Positions 33,663 to 42,917 of a DNA stretch of 64,000 bases are shown in pieces. Location: the NCBI RefSeq assembly GCF_001610955.1, contig NZ_CP014335.1:537001-601000 (forward strand), read 5' to 3'. Source of the stretch: Geobacillus thermoleovorans. GTDB lineage: Bacteria; Bacillota; Bacilli; Bacillales; Anoxybacillaceae. Under the pieces are notes generated by a model. That model had not been told where the DNA came from. It saw only the letters and a list, made by a program, of their open reading frames with translations, and did not search any database. The translations under genes were made by a program, and so were the position numbers. How positions within the stretch are numbered: the stretch's first letter is position 1; every line of letters starts with the position of its first letter.

Positions 33663-34253
33663 ATGGAAGTGAAGACAAAAGGGTTAAGATTGGTGGATAT
33701 TTTAACGACGATCGTCATTGCGATTGTGTTTGGCGTTATTTACAAATTATGGGGACCGCTATATAGCGCGGTGGGAGCAGTAGGGTTTCATCTCGATCAA
33801 TTCATTTACGGCATGTGGTTTATCGCCTCCTCGCTCGCTTATTTGCTCATTCGCAAGCCAGGGGTGGCGTTGCTCGCGGAGATTGCGGCTTCGTCCGGCG
33901 AGCTGATCATGGGATCGCAATGGGGGCTTGAAGTGCTCATTTACGGGGTCGTTCAAGGGCTGTTGGCCGAGCTCGTCTTTGCCGCCTTCCGCTATCGGCG
34001 CTTTGATACGTTCGTTGTATCGCTCGGCGCGGTCGGGGCGACGATTGGCTCGCTCATCATGGACTTTTACAAAGGCTATATTGAGGCGCTCGCCCCATGG
34101 AATATGGCGCTCTTTTTGCTGGCGCGTTTTATCGGCGCCATCCTCATCTCCGGCGTGCTTGCTGTTTCATTGGCGAAAGCGCTCGAAAAAACCGGAGTGA
34201 CGCAAATGTGGCGGCCGGCCTCGAAAGACGATTACGATGCATTGAACCGGTAA
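33663..34253 (+). CDS. ykoE: ECF transporter substrate-binding subunit for HMP/thiamine precursor
   Basis: A 196-residue membrane protein with about five or six helices matching YkoE, the S component of the YkoEDC uptake system. It reads Phe-Gly-Val-Ile-Tyr-Lys-Leu-Trp-Gly-Pro near residue 22 and Ala-Ala-Ser-Ser-Gly-Glu-Leu near 75. AGGAGGAG precedes the ATG, 23 bp after tenA. TPP-riboswitch control supports a thiamine-related substrate, probably hydroxymethylpyrimidine. Confidence 0.93.
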   Translation: MEVKTKGLRLVDILTTIVIAIVFGVIYKLWGPLYSAVGAVGFHLDQFIYGMWFIASSLAYLLIRKPGVALLAEIAASSGELIMGSQWGLEVLIYGVVQGLLAELVFAAFRYRRFDTFVVSLGAVGATIGSLIMDFYKGYIEALAPWNMALFLLARFIGAILISGVLAVSLAKALEKTGVTQMWRPASKDDYDALNR

Positions 34254-34261
34254 GGCGGCGA

Positions 34262-35719
34262 ATGGCGATGAAACAAGCAATTGCGATTGATCGGCTGCGC
34301 CTGAAATTTCCCGGGAGCGACGGGCTGCTGTTTCGCGACTTGTCGCTTTCGATTGCCGAGGGGGAGAAAGTGCTCCTCCTTGGTCCGTCCGGATGCGGCA
34401 AGTCGACATTATTGCAAGTGATGGCTGGCATCATTCCCCGCTCGATCGATGTGCCGATGAAAGCGGAGCGCCTTAAGCGGCCGGAACGGTGGGGCTATGT
34501 TTTCCAAGATCCTGATGCGCAATTTTGCATGCCGTATGCGGACGAGGAAATCGCTTTTGCCCTCGAAAATCGAAGCGTGCCGCGCCACGAGATGCCCGTC
34601 CGCATCCGTGCCCTGCTGAACCAAGTCGGTTTGGAGATCGCTCCGCATACGGATATTCATACGCTTTCCGGTGGAATGAAGCAGCGATTGGCTCTTGCTT
34701 CGGTGCTGGCGCTTGAGCCGGATGTCTTGTTTTTGGATGAGCCGACGGCGCTGCTTGATGAAGAAGGGACGAAGGCGGTATGGCAAACGGTGAAGCAGGT
34801 GGGCCGCGGCAAAACGGTCATCATCGTCGAGCATAAAATTGACCATGTGCTCGACTTTGTGGATCGCATTGTCTTGTTCGGCCGCGATGGGCGCATCATC
34901 GCCGACGGCGAGGCGAAGGCGGTGTTTTCCGACTATAAAGACGTCATTGCCGCTGAAGGGATTTGGTATCCAGGCGTCTGGGATGACTATGACCGGACGG
35001 CAAGGCGGCGAAATCGCCATCGAGGCGAGGAGCTTCTTCGCCTCGCCCGTTTTCGCGGGTTCCGCGGCCGGGAGGCGAAAATCTATGTTCCTGAAGCAAC
35101 GGTGCACGCCGGCGAATGGATTGCCGTCACCGGAAAAAACGGCGCCGGTAAAAGCACGTTGCTGCACGCGCTTATGCAACTCATCCGCACGGACGGAGAG
35201 TATATGCTGCTAGGCGCCGACATCAAGCGGCAACACCCGCTTTACCGCCATATTGCGTTTGTTTTCCAAAATCCGGAATGGCAATTTGTCGCCCATTCCG
35301 TTCGCGAAGAGCTCGCCTACTCGCTTCGGCTTGAGGGGCGGCCGAAAGAGGAAATTGAGGGAATCGTCGACCGTCTGTTGCGTGAATTTGACCTTGTTGA
35401 GCAGCAAGACCAGCACCCGTACCAACTGTCGGTCGGACAAAAGCGGCGGTTGAGCGTCGCCGCTTCGATCGTCGCCGGCCAGCGCCTCTTTTTGCTTGAT
35501 GAGCCGACATTTGGGCAAGATGCAAAAAATACGTTCGCGTTGCTCGAAATGCTTGAAGCATACCGTGAACAAGGGGCGGCGATCATGATGGTTACACATG
35601 ACGAACAAATCGTCCGCCGCTTTGCGACGAGACAGTGGGTGATTGAAGATGGGGCGCTCGTTCGGGACGAACGGCTTGACATCCGAGAGCCGGTGTTGGC
35701 GGAAGGTGGGGCAGGGTGA
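34262..35719 (+). CDS. ykoD: ECF transporter double ATPase subunit
   Basis: A 485-residue protein with two fused ABC ATPase domains, energising YkoE with YkoC. The first Walker A is Gly-Pro-Ser-Gly-Cys-Gly-Lys-Ser-Thr near residue 41, with Leu-Ser-Gly-Gly-Met-Lys near 137 and Asp-Glu-Pro-Thr near 160. The second Walker A is Gly-Lys-Asn-Gly-Ala-Gly-Lys-Ser-Thr near 294, with a signature Leu-Ser-Val-Gly-Gln-Lys near 390. ATG 34262 or 34268 could start it. It begins 8 bp after ykoE and its stop overlaps ykoC. Confidence 0.94.
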   Translation: MAMKQAIAIDRLRLKFPGSDGLLFRDLSLSIAEGEKVLLLGPSGCGKSTLLQVMAGIIPRSIDVPMKAERLKRPERWGYVFQDPDAQFCMPYADEEIAFALENRSVPRHEMPVRIRALLNQVGLEIAPHTDIHTLSGGMKQRLALASVLALEPDVLFLDEPTALLDEEGTKAVWQTVKQVGRGKTVIIVEHKIDHVLDFVDRIVLFGRDGRIIADGEAKAVFSDYKDVIAAEGIWYPGVWDDYDRTARRRNRHRGEELLRLARFRGFRGREAKIYVPEATVHAGEWIAVTGKNGAGKSTLLHALMQLIRTDGEYMLLGADIKRQHPLYRHIAFVFQNPEWQFVAHSVREELAYSLRLEGRPKEEIEGIVDRLLREFDLVEQQDQHPYQLSVGQKRRLSVAASIVAGQRLFLLDEPTFGQDAKNTFALLEMLEAYREQGAAIMMVTHDEQIVRRFATRQWVIEDGALVRDERLDIREPVLAEGGAG

Positions 35720-36501
35720 TGAAATGGGAGGTTCGCTGCCGCGAGACATGGCTTCATGAGACGAACCCGAGTTTGAAGCTCATTGTGCTTGTCGTGCTCT
35801 TTTTCGCTGTCTTGTTCATTCATAACCCGAACGTGCTGATTAACGTTTCGCTCGCTCTCTTCGTTTTGTTTTGCTTTGGCACCGGCTATCCGGCGAATGT
35901 GTTGTTTTGGCTGTTTTTGCCGTTTTTCCTCGTGTTTGTTTCGACGGCTTCATCGATGATGATGTTTGGCGAGGGAACGACGACATGGGTTCGCTGGGGG
36001 CTCATCCATGTTACAGCGGAAAGTTTTTGGCGCGGGGTGCACATCGGGTTTCGCGCTTTGGCGCTTGGGCTTCTCGGATTGATTTTTTCGCTGACGACCC
36101 GGCCGGTTCCGTTGTTTTATTCGCTCATGCAGCAGTTGAGACTGAAGCCAAAGTATGCGTACAGTTTTTTGGCGGCCGTTCGCCTATTGCCGATTATGCT
36201 TGAAGAGTTTCAGGCGATCCGCTATGCGTTAACAGTGCGCGGCGTGCCGAATAAGGGCGTCCTCAGCAAAGTGAAGCGCTACGCCATTCCGCTGTTGTCG
36301 CAAAGCATCCGCCGCGCCCAGCGCATCGCCGTGGCGATGGAAGCGAAACAATTTTCCGGCAGCGGGCGGCGCACGTTTTATTATGAAATCGGGTTCGGCA
36401 AATATGATATTTGGCTTGTCGCCTTGTTTGCCGCTTTGATGTTCGCCGCCTACTATGTCGGTGTTCATTATCCGTATATTTCTATAAGCGATGTACGGTA
36501 G
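35719..36501 (+). CDS. ykoC: ECF transporter transmembrane (T) subunit
   Basis: A 260-residue membrane protein with about five helices and the coupling motifs of the CbiQ/EcfT family (Ala-Leu-Thr-Val-Arg-Gly near residue 170 and Ala-Met-Glu-Ala-Lys-Gln near 210). It links the ATPase to YkoE. ATG 35719 overlaps the ykoD stop (TGATG); GTG one codon earlier is also possible. Confidence 0.93.
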   Translation: MKWEVRCRETWLHETNPSLKLIVLVVLFFAVLFIHNPNVLINVSLALFVLFCFGTGYPANVLFWLFLPFFLVFVSTASSMMMFGEGTTTWVRWGLIHVTAESFWRGVHIGFRALALGLLGLIFSLTTRPVPLFYSLMQQLRLKPKYAYSFLAAVRLLPIMLEEFQAIRYALTVRGVPNKGVLSKVKRYAIPLLSQSIRRAQRIAVAMEAKQFSGSGRRTFYYEIGFGKYDIWLVALFAALMFAAYYVGVHYPYISISDVR

Positions 36502-36517
36502 AAAGAAAGGGATGGCG

Positions 36518-37123
36518 ATGGGGGTTCTCCATTTCGTTTCCACCGGGCGTCAGACGGTTGACGAATTTGCCGCGATTTGTGCGCACACCCATCCGTATGC
36601 CGACCTGATTCATATTCGCGAAAAAGGGAAGACGGCGCGTGAAGTGGCGGCGTTTGTCGCGGCACTGCTTCGCGTCGGGGTGCCGCTGCAAAAAATCATC
36701 GTCAATGACCGGGTTGATGTCGCCGCTGTCTACGGTGTCAAAGGTGTGCAGCTTGCTTATCACAGCCTGCCGGTGCGCGCCGTCCGCCGCTCGTTTCCGG
36801 ACTTGACGGTTGGTTGCTCGGTGCACGGGTCGGAGGAGGCGAAACAGGCCGAACAGGATGGCGCTCACTTTTGTTTGTATGGCCATATTTTTCCGACGGA
36901 CAGCAAGCCCGGTTTGCCGCCGCGCGGTCTGGACTCGCTTGCGGAAATCGCGGCCGCCGTGTCCATTCCAGTCATCGCCATTGGCGGCATTCACGCCGGC
37001 AACGCTCGTCGGGTGCTGGAAGCGGGCGCAGCCGGGGTGGCAGTATTGTCGGCTGTTTTTTTCGCTGCTGACCCCGTTGCTGAGGCTAAACGGCTGGCAG
37101 ACATCGTGAAAGGGAGGGGATAG
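36518..37123 (+). CDS. tenI: Thiazole tautomerase
   Basis: A 201-residue TIM-barrel protein like ThiE but matching TenI, which aromatises the thiazole phosphate made by ThiG. Phosphate-binding loops are Ile-Ala-Ile-Gly-Gly-Ile near residue 155 and Gly-Val-Ala-Val-Leu-Ser near 175. Tyr-Gly-His-Ile-Phe-Pro-Thr near 123 is typical of TenI. ATG 36518 fits AAAGGG better than ATG 36512. The thiazole genes next to it agree with tautomerase rather than ThiE. Confidence 0.9.
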   Translation: MGVLHFVSTGRQTVDEFAAICAHTHPYADLIHIREKGKTAREVAAFVAALLRVGVPLQKIIVNDRVDVAAVYGVKGVQLAYHSLPVRAVRRSFPDLTVGCSVHGSEEAKQAEQDGAHFCLYGHIFPTDSKPGLPPRGLDSLAEIAAAVSIPVIAIGGIHAGNARRVLEAGAAGVAVLSAVFFAADPVAEAKRLADIVKGRG

Positions 37124-37126
37124 GGG

Positions 37127-38260
37127 ATGACGCATCGGTATGACGTCGCCATCGTCGGCGGCGGGGTGATTGGGGCGGCCATCGGTTTTGAGCTCGCCAA
37201 GCGGCGGCATCGCGTCGCCATTTTTGAAAAAGGAACGATGGGAAGCGGGGCGTCAAGCGCGGCAGCCGGCATGCTTGGGGCGCAATCCGAGTTTTCGACG
37301 TCAAGCCCGCTTGTGCCGCTTGCCTTGCAAAGCCGAGCTCTCATGCCGGCCTTGGCTGAAGAGCTGAGGGAGAGGACCGGCATCGATATCGGCCTTGTCG
37401 AAAAAGGATTGATCAAACTAGCGACAACGGAAGAGGAAGCAGACGATCTCTATCGCCATTATACATTTTGGCGGGGCATAGGCGAACCGGTGCAGTGGCT
37501 CACGAAAGGGGAGGCGCTTGAAATGGAGCCGCGTCTTGCGGCGGAAGCGCTTGCCGGCGCGATGTACATCCCTGGCGATGGGCAAGTGAGCGCTCCGGAT
37601 TTGGCCGCCGCTCTTGCCTATGCCGCCGCCTCCGCCGGCGCTTGTCTGTACGAGTATACGGAAGTGTTCGACATCCGTTCCGACAGCAGTGGGCATGTGT
37701 TAGACACAACAGGCGGGACGTTTGCCGCCGAGGCGGTCGTCATCGCTTCCGGCGCTTGGGCGGCGCGGCTCGGCGCGCGGGTCGGGCTTTCGCTTTCCGT
37801 TTATCCGGTCAAAGGAGAATGCGTCATGGTGCGCGCCCCGGTTCCGTTGTTGCAAACGACTGTATTTGCGAAAAACGGCTACTACATCGTTCCGAAATCA
37901 GGAAACCGGCTGCTCATCGGAGCGACGTCCACGCCCGGCACGTTCGATCGACGTGTATCGGCCGGTGGGGTGATGAACTTGCTTCACCGCGCCGCCCACC
38001 TTGTTCCGGACATCGAACAGGCGGAATGGGTGGCATCATGGAGCGGCATTCGGCCGCAGACCGAAGACGGCTTGCCTTATCTAGGCGAGCATCCGGAGCG
38101 GCGCGGCTTATTCGTCGCTGCCGGCCATTACCGGAACGGCATTTTGCTCAGCCCATTGACCGGTCTGCTTGTCGCCGACTTAGTGGAGCGGAAAGAGACG
38201 GCGTTTGATCTTGCGCCATTTTCGTTGACACGCCATATCGGAAAGGTGGGGGTGGAATGA
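37127..38260 (+). CDS. thiO: Glycine oxidase
   Basis: A 377-residue FAD enzyme that oxidises glycine to the imine used by ThiG. The N-terminal dinucleotide-binding motif is Val-Gly-Gly-Gly-Val-Ile-Gly (residues 9-15) and ends in the acidic residue of Ala-Ile-Phe-Glu-Lys. His and Arg of the DAAO fold lie in Gly-His-Tyr-Arg-Asn-Gly near 342. It starts 3 bp after tenI and overlaps thiS by 4 bp. Confidence 0.95.
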   Translation: MTHRYDVAIVGGGVIGAAIGFELAKRRHRVAIFEKGTMGSGASSAAAGMLGAQSEFSTSSPLVPLALQSRALMPALAEELRERTGIDIGLVEKGLIKLATTEEEADDLYRHYTFWRGIGEPVQWLTKGEALEMEPRLAAEALAGAMYIPGDGQVSAPDLAAALAYAAASAGACLYEYTEVFDIRSDSSGHVLDTTGGTFAAEAVVIASGAWAARLGARVGLSLSVYPVKGECVMVRAPVPLLQTTVFAKNGYYIVPKSGNRLLIGATSTPGTFDRRVSAGGVMNLLHRAAHLVPDIEQAEWVASWSGIRPQTEDGLPYLGEHPERRGLFVAAGHYRNGILLSPLTGLLVADLVERKETAFDLAPFSLTRHIGKVGVE

Positions 38261-38460
38261 CGTTAGTGATTAACGGGGAGACGGTCGCCGTGCCCGACGA
38301 GGTGAAAACGGTGGGCGATTTGCTTGCCCATTTCCGGCTTGAGAACAAGCTTTGCATCGTCGAAGTCAATGTCCGCATCATCCAAAAACATGAGTATGGG
38401 ACGACGGTGCTATGCGATGGTGATCGCGTGGAAATCGTTCATTTTGTAGGAGGCGGTTGA
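38257..38460 (+). CDS. thiS: Sulfur carrier protein
   Basis: A 67-residue ubiquitin-like protein ending Phe-Val-Gly-Gly-Gly. The C-terminal Gly-Gly is adenylated by ThiF and then carries sulfur as thiocarboxylate. Its start overlaps thiO (ATGA) and its stop adjoins thiG. Confidence 0.95.
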
Positions 38461-39230
38461 TGATGTTGAAAATTGGCCCATATGAATTTTCTTCGCGGCT
38501 GTTGCTCGGCACGGGCAAATATCCGAGCTTGGACGTGCAAAAAGAAGCGGTGGAAGCATCAGGGGCGGAAATTTTAACGTTCGCCGTCCGGCGGATGAAC
38601 ATCTTTTCCCCGGAGCAGCCGAACTTTTTAGAGCAGCTCGATTTAAGCAAATATAAGCTTTTGCCGAACACCGCCGGGGCGAAAACGGCCGAAGAAGCGG
38701 TGCGCATCGCCCGACTCGCCAAGGCATCCGGATTGTGTGATATGATAAAAGTAGAAGTGATCGGCTGCGACAAAACGCTCCTCCCAGACCCGATCGAGAC
38801 GTTGAAAGCGGCGGAAATGCTGCTTGAGGAAGGGTTTATCGTGTTGCCGTACACATCCGATGATGTCGTGCTGGCGAAGCGGCTAGAGGAGCTTGGCTGC
38901 CATGCGATCATGCCGGGCGCCTCGCCGATCGGGTCCGGGCAAGGCATCATCAATCCGCTCAATTTGAGCTTTATCATTGAGCAGGCGAACGTGCCGGTCA
39001 TTGTCGACGCCGGCATCGGTGGACCGGCGGACGCGGCGCTGGCGATGGAGCTTGGCGCGGATGGGGTGCTCTTGAACACCGCTGTTTCCGGCGCGGCCGA
39101 TCCAGTGAAAATGGCGAAAGCGATGAAGCTGGCGGTGGAAGCGGGCCGGCTCGGCTATGAAGCCGGACGCATCCCGAAAAAACGGTACGCGTCAGCGAGC
39201 AGTCCAACGGAAGGAATGAGTGTTGTTTGA
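38460..39230 (+). CDS. thiG: Thiazole synthase
   Basis: A 256-residue TIM barrel condensing deoxyxylulose phosphate, glycine imine and ThiS thiocarboxylate. The Schiff-base Lys is in Met-Ile-Lys-Val-Glu-Val near residue 97, and Gly-Ile-Gly-Gly-Pro near 185 binds phosphate. Three consecutive start-like codons overlap the thiS stop; I take ATG 38460. AGGAGG lies inside the end of thiS. Confidence 0.95.
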
Positions 39231-40252
39231 ACGAACGGTATTCCCGGCAGCAACTATTTGCACCGATTGGCGAGGAAGGGCAAAAGAAAATACGGGGAAA
39301 GCATGTCGTGTTAGTCGGCGCCGGAGCGCTCGGCACAGGCAACGCCGAAGCGCTCGTTCGCGCCGGCATCGGCAAATTGACAATCATTGACCGCGATTAC
39401 GTCGAATGGAGCAATTTGCAACGCCAGCAACTGTACAGCGAAGCGGATGCGAAGGAGCGGCTGCCAAAGACGATCGCCGCCAAACGGCGCCTTGAACAAA
39501 TCAACAGCGAGGTTGAGATCGAGGCCATTGTCGGCGACGCCGGCCCAGAAGAATTGGAAACGATCGCCCTCAAGCAACGCCCTGACTTATGGATCGATGC
39601 GACAGATAATTTTGATACGCGCCTTGTCATCAATGACGTTGCCTACAAGTACAACATTCCGTGGATTTATGGCGCTTGTGTCGGCAGTTACGGTTTAAGC
39701 TGCGCCTTCATTCCGAACCGCACGCCTTGTTTGTATTGCTTGCTTGAAACGGTGCCGCAAGGGGGATTGACGTGCGATACGGCCGGCATTATCAGCCCAG
39801 CGGTGCAAATGGTTGTCAGCTATCAGATGGCTGAGGCGTTAAAAATTTTAGTGGAGGACTGGTCGGCGCTCCGCGGCAAGCTCGTTTCGTTTGACCTTTG
39901 GACGAACGAATACGCCTCCATTCGCATTGACGGGGTGAAAAAGGACGGTTGCCCGACGTGCGGACGTCATCCATCTTATCCGTTTCTTTCCTATGAACAA
40001 CGGACGAAGACTGCCGTCTTGTGCGGGCGCGATTCTGTGCAAATCCGTCCGCCTGCCCCGCGCCAGTACGACTTGAATGAATTGGCGGAGCTGTTTCGCC
40101 GCCAAGGGCTTCAAGCGGAAGCGAACCCGTATCTTGTCTCCGTTTCGCTCGGCGACAAGCGATTGGTTGTCTTTCGCGACGGCCGTGCGCTTGTGCACGG
40201 CACGAAAGACGTGCAGGAGGCAAAGGCGATCTATTACCGCTATTTAGGTTGA
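39227..40252 (+). CDS. thiF: ThiF/MoeB-type adenylyltransferase
   Basis: A 341-residue E1-like enzyme that adenylates the ThiS C-terminus. The nucleotide site is Val-Gly-Ala-Gly-Ala-Leu-Gly-Thr-Gly near residue 28, and Ala-Thr-Asp-Asn-Phe-Asp-Thr-Arg lies near 125. Zinc-binding pairs Cys-Leu-Tyr-Cys near 166 and Cys-Pro-Thr-Cys near 244 are intact, and a Cys in Thr-Cys-Asp-Thr-Ala-Gly near 182 is the conserved cysteine. The last 70 residues are an extra C-terminal part. The start is TTG 39227, overlapping the thiG stop. thiE, thiD and thiM are not in this operon. Confidence 0.93.
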
Positions 40253-40270
40253 AACGAGAGAAAATGAAAT

Positions 40271-40306
40271 AAGGGTGTCCATTGATGGGAGGACGCCCTT
40301 GTTTTG
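40271..40306 (+). terminator. Terminator of the thiamine operon
   Basis: Stem AAGGGTGTCC / GGACGCCCTT followed by GTTTTG. Confidence 0.85.
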
Positions 40307-40403
40307 TTCATCAAACTGTCAAAAAGACACCCTTCTCCTCCCTGCTTTTCCCGCCGGCAATATGGTACGATGAAAGAGGGGAAGAAAAGGGAGGGGAAGA
40401 CGA

Positions 40404-40487
40404 ATGGCCGAGTGGTCGGTGACATTCAACATTGCCTCATTGCTTGTTCTTGTGTATTTGATTGGTTCCTGTTGGCTTGAATCATGA
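40404..40487 (+). CDS. 27-residue membrane peptide
   Basis: Starts Met-Ala-Glu-Trp-Ser-Val-Thr, then one hydrophobic helix and Gly-Ser-Cys-Trp-Leu-Glu-Ser. GGGAGGGG lies 8 nt before the ATG and a terminator begins at its stop codon, which supports a real tiny gene. Unknown family and function; it is unlike YjcZ. Confidence 0.6.
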   Translation: MAEWSVTFNIASLLVLVYLIGSCWLES

Positions 40488-40520
40488 TGCGCCTCGGTTC
40501 ATCCGGCGCATTTTTCTTTT
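40487..40520 (+). terminator. Terminator of the 27-residue gene
   Basis: Stem ATGCGCC / GGCGCAT followed by TTTTCTTTTT. Confidence 0.8.
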
Positions 40521-40734
40521 TGGTTGTCTGGATTTATATGGAAGGATAACTCGCCAGCTATAGTCAGTTGGCGAAAAATTTGTTATATTTAAGATAGGAA
40601 GAGCGAAAACGGCTGCTGCCGGTCGCATCGCTTTGTTTCCGCTTAGCGCGGCAAGTGTGGCTTTTACAAGCATGATTCGGCGGAAAAATGGATATGAATA
40701 ACATAGTCACCATCCATAGGAGTGTGAAGATTCA

Positions 40735-42006
40735 TTGGAAGAGTGGCCGTTAAGGTTGTTCGGGTGGTTTTTCCTCTCCCTGCTCGCCAATGCACTGTTC
40801 GCTTCAGCAGAAGCCGCGTTTTCTTCGGCAAGCAAGGCACGGTTGCGGCATTATGCGGAAGAGCATCTGCACAATAAGCGTCTCCAAGCGGTGATCGGTC
40901 AGCTTGACCGCGTGTTGTTGGCGCTTGCTGTGGCCAACCGCCTCACCAGCGTCGTGACGGTCGTGCTCTTTACGGACATTGCCGTTTCGTTGCTTGGGGA
41001 ACAGATGGGCTTGTTTGCCACGCTGGCGGTGATGACAGTATTATTTGTCGTCTTCGGTGAAATTTTGCCAAAATCGATGGCGAAAGAGCATGCGGAGCAG
41101 CTCGCCATCCGATACGCCGGCCTTGCCTATGGGCTGATGAAGTTGATGACGCCGGTTACGGCGTCGCTCCAAGCCTTAAAAGATCGAATCGCCAAGAGGT
41201 TCGCCAATGGGGTGGCTGTGCCGGCTGTTACGGAGGAAGATATTAAAGTGATGGTTGAGCTGAGTGAAGAAGAAGGGGTCATCGACAACAAAGAAAAAGA
41301 ATTGATCCAACGTTCGCTCGATTTTGATGAAATTTTGGTCGGAGAAATTTTCACGCCGCGTGCTGATATGGTGGCGGTGGAAGTGAACCAGCCGATTGAA
41401 GAGATTCGCGACGTGTTTTTGGAAGAGAAATATTCCCGCATCCCGGTCTATGAAGGGGATATTGACAACGTGATCGGCATTTTGTCGGAAAGCGACTTTT
41501 TCAGCGAGCTTGTGCAAAAGCGGGAGGTGCGCATCCGCGATTTGTTGCGCCAGCCGTTGTTCGTTGTCGAGTCCATGAAAGTGTCGGATCTTCTGCCGGA
41601 GCTGCAAAAAAGCAAAGTGCATATGGCGATCGTCGTCGACGAGTTTGGCGGCACCGCTGGACTCATTACGCTCGAAGATATTCTCGAGCAAATTGTCGGC
41701 GAAATATGGGATGAGCATGATGAAGCGGTGAAAACGGTGCGCCAAATCGACGAGCACAGCTTCGAGTTCAGCGCCGAACTGCCGCTGGATGAATTTTGCG
41801 AAGTGATGAACATCGACGTGCCAAGGAGCGAATCGCATACGTTGGGTGGTTGGATTTTTGAGATGTTTGAGCGTATTCCAGCAGTCGGCGAAACGTTGCA
41901 ATATGGATCGCTGACGTTCACCGTCCGCCAAGTCGACAATCGGCGCATTCGCAAAGTGCTTGTCTCATTGAGCCAACCGCTTGCCGAGCAGGCGGGAGGC
42001 GCCTGA
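40735..42006 (+). CDS. CNNM/CorC-type transporter (DUF21-CBS-CorC_HlyC)
   Basis: A 423-residue membrane protein. A DUF21 domain with about three or four helices (1-175) is followed by a CBS pair (about 205-330; Tyr-Ser-Arg-Ile-Pro-Val-Tyr and Val-Asp-Glu-Phe-Gly-Gly-Thr) and a C-terminal CorC_HlyC domain (345-420). Relatives such as MpfA are linked to Mg2+ export. The start is TTG 40735 after AGGAGTG. It stands alone. Older annotations call such proteins hemolysins; nothing here supports that. Confidence 0.9.
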   Translation: MEEWPLRLFGWFFLSLLANALFASAEAAFSSASKARLRHYAEEHLHNKRLQAVIGQLDRVLLALAVANRLTSVVTVVLFTDIAVSLLGEQMGLFATLAVMTVLFVVFGEILPKSMAKEHAEQLAIRYAGLAYGLMKLMTPVTASLQALKDRIAKRFANGVAVPAVTEEDIKVMVELSEEEGVIDNKEKELIQRSLDFDEILVGEIFTPRADMVAVEVNQPIEEIRDVFLEEKYSRIPVYEGDIDNVIGILSESDFFSELVQKREVRIRDLLRQPLFVVESMKVSDLLPELQKSKVHMAIVVDEFGGTAGLITLEDILEQIVGEIWDEHDEAVKTVRQIDEHSFEFSAELPLDEFCEVMNIDVPRSESHTLGGWIFEMFERIPAVGETLQYGSLTFTVRQVDNRRIRKVLVSLSQPLAEQAGGA

Positions 42007-42030
42007 TTCGCTCCCCGTTCCCATATGAAA

Positions 42031-42060
42031 GCGCCCCGGGCTGACTGCCCGGGGCGTTTG
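42031..42060. terminator. Terminator between convergent genes
   Basis: Stem GCGCCCCGGG / CCCGGGGCGT with a 7-nt loop; T-rich on the plus strand. Confidence 0.8.
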
Positions 42061-42090
42061 CCATCTATATGAAGTTGTTCGTTAAGGCGG

Positions 42091-42303
42091 TTATTGAATG
42101 TTTCCGAATTGGCCCCCAAGTTGTTGCTGAGCCATGGCGACAAGACGTTTCGTAATTTCGCCGCCGACCGAACCGTTCGCGCGAGAAGTCGTGTCAGCGC
42201 CGAGGTTCACACCAAATTCTTGGGCGATTTCGTACTTCATTTGATCAATGGCTTGTTGAGCACCAGCGACTAACAGTTGGTTGTTGTTATTGTTGCGTGC
42301 CAT
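42091..42303 (-). CDS. Alpha/beta-type small acid-soluble spore protein
   Basis: A 70-residue SASP that coats forespore DNA and protects it. The germination-protease site region (Tyr-Glu-Ile-Ala-Gln-Glu-Phe-Gly-Val) and the second signature ([14 protein letters not shown]) are present. The N-terminus has an Asn run. AAGAGGAG precedes the ATG. A structured tRNA-like segment lies in its leader. Forespore (sigma G) expression is expected from the family; I could not place a promoter with confidence. Confidence 0.95.
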   Translation of the reverse strand: MARNNNNNQLLVAGAQQAIDQMKYEIAQEFGVNLGADTTSRANGSVGGEITKRLVAMAQQQLGGQFGNIQ

Positions 42304-42333
42304 CGTTGATCATCTCCTCTTAAAAATTTTTGA

Positions 42334-42465
42334 TGGTTGGGGTGGTTGGATTTGCACCAACACTTCACGCTGCAAGGCGTGTGCCAAGCTTGGCTGAACC
42401 CACCGGCCCACCCGCCTTTGGCTTCGCCAGCGTCCCTGTTGCAACGGATGGGTGATTTCGCTGGC
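42334..42465 (-). ncRNA. Structured, tRNA-like leader of the SASP gene
   Basis: On the minus strand, four consecutive hairpins occur before the SASP start. They are GCCAGCG / CGCTGGC (42427-42465); GCCAAGCTTGGC; CACGC / GCGTG with loop CTTGCA; and GTTGG / CCAAC with a 7-nt loop. The last is followed by CACCCCAACCA. GGTG ahead of the second hairpin can pair with CACC, closing a cloverleaf-like fold with an encoded CCA. Loop sizes and D-loop bases do not fit a functional tRNA. It may be a decayed tRNA or a regulatory RNA. Confidence 0.45.
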
Positions 42466-42592
42466 GGTACTCATAGTTTGGGACGTTTTTTGCCTGTTAT
42501 GCATGGTGAGAATATGGGAATTTTTAACGTTTTACCGCCGTCACCATTAGGGAATATGTAAAGATAAGGAACATCTTAGAGGAGGAAGCAGC

Positions 42593-42835
42593 ATGAATGT
42601 ATGCCCGCTGTGCAACGGGTTGCGCCGGGTGACGGTGTATTGCAGCTACTGCCGGCAACCAATGGAAGATCATGGGAAAGTTACAGATTATTTCGATGAC
42701 TACAGCCCGTACATGGATGCGGACGTCATGAAGCTTGTCGACGGCTATTTGCGCACGTATACGAATCATGAATGTGTTCATTTGTTTTACTGTCCGACTT
42801 GCCATGAGGAGGAAGTGCGTTTTATCAAGGAATAA
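42593..42835 (+). CDS. Small zinc-ribbon protein, unknown function
   Basis: An 80-residue protein with three CxxC pairs: Cys-Pro-Leu-Cys near residue 4, Cys-Ser-Tyr-Cys near 17 and Cys-Pro-Thr-Cys near 68, which suggests zinc binding. The middle is acidic and Tyr-rich. AGAGGAGGAAGC precedes the ATG. It is a single gene ending in a terminator. Family not recognised. Confidence 0.75.
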   Translation: MNVCPLCNGLRRVTVYCSYCRQPMEDHGKVTDYFDDYSPYMDADVMKLVDGYLRTYTNHECVHLFYCPTCHEEEVRFIKE

Positions 42836-42857
42836 GGCTGTTGATGGAGTGGAAAGG

Positions 42858-42888
42858 AAAGGCGTTCCGTTTTTTCGGAACGCCTTCG
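42858..42888. terminator. Terminator between convergent genes
   Basis: Stem AAGGCGTTCCG / CGGAACGCCTT. Confidence 0.8.
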
Positions 42889-42917
42889 AATGAATCTATA
42901 TGAACAACAATGGGGGG

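Noticed and set aside
32959..33678. A 239-codon minus-strand frame opposite tenA
   Set aside because: Shadow of tenA; no conserved motif and no ribosome-binding site.
42334..42410. A functional tRNA gene on the minus strand
   Set aside because: The anticodon-like loop has six bases, the D-like loop lacks the GG pair and the acceptor stem pairs over only about four bases, so it is reported as tRNA-like only.
42337..42561. A 74-codon plus-strand frame in the SASP leader
   Set aside because: It runs through palindromic DNA, lacks a ribosome-binding site and looks composition-driven.
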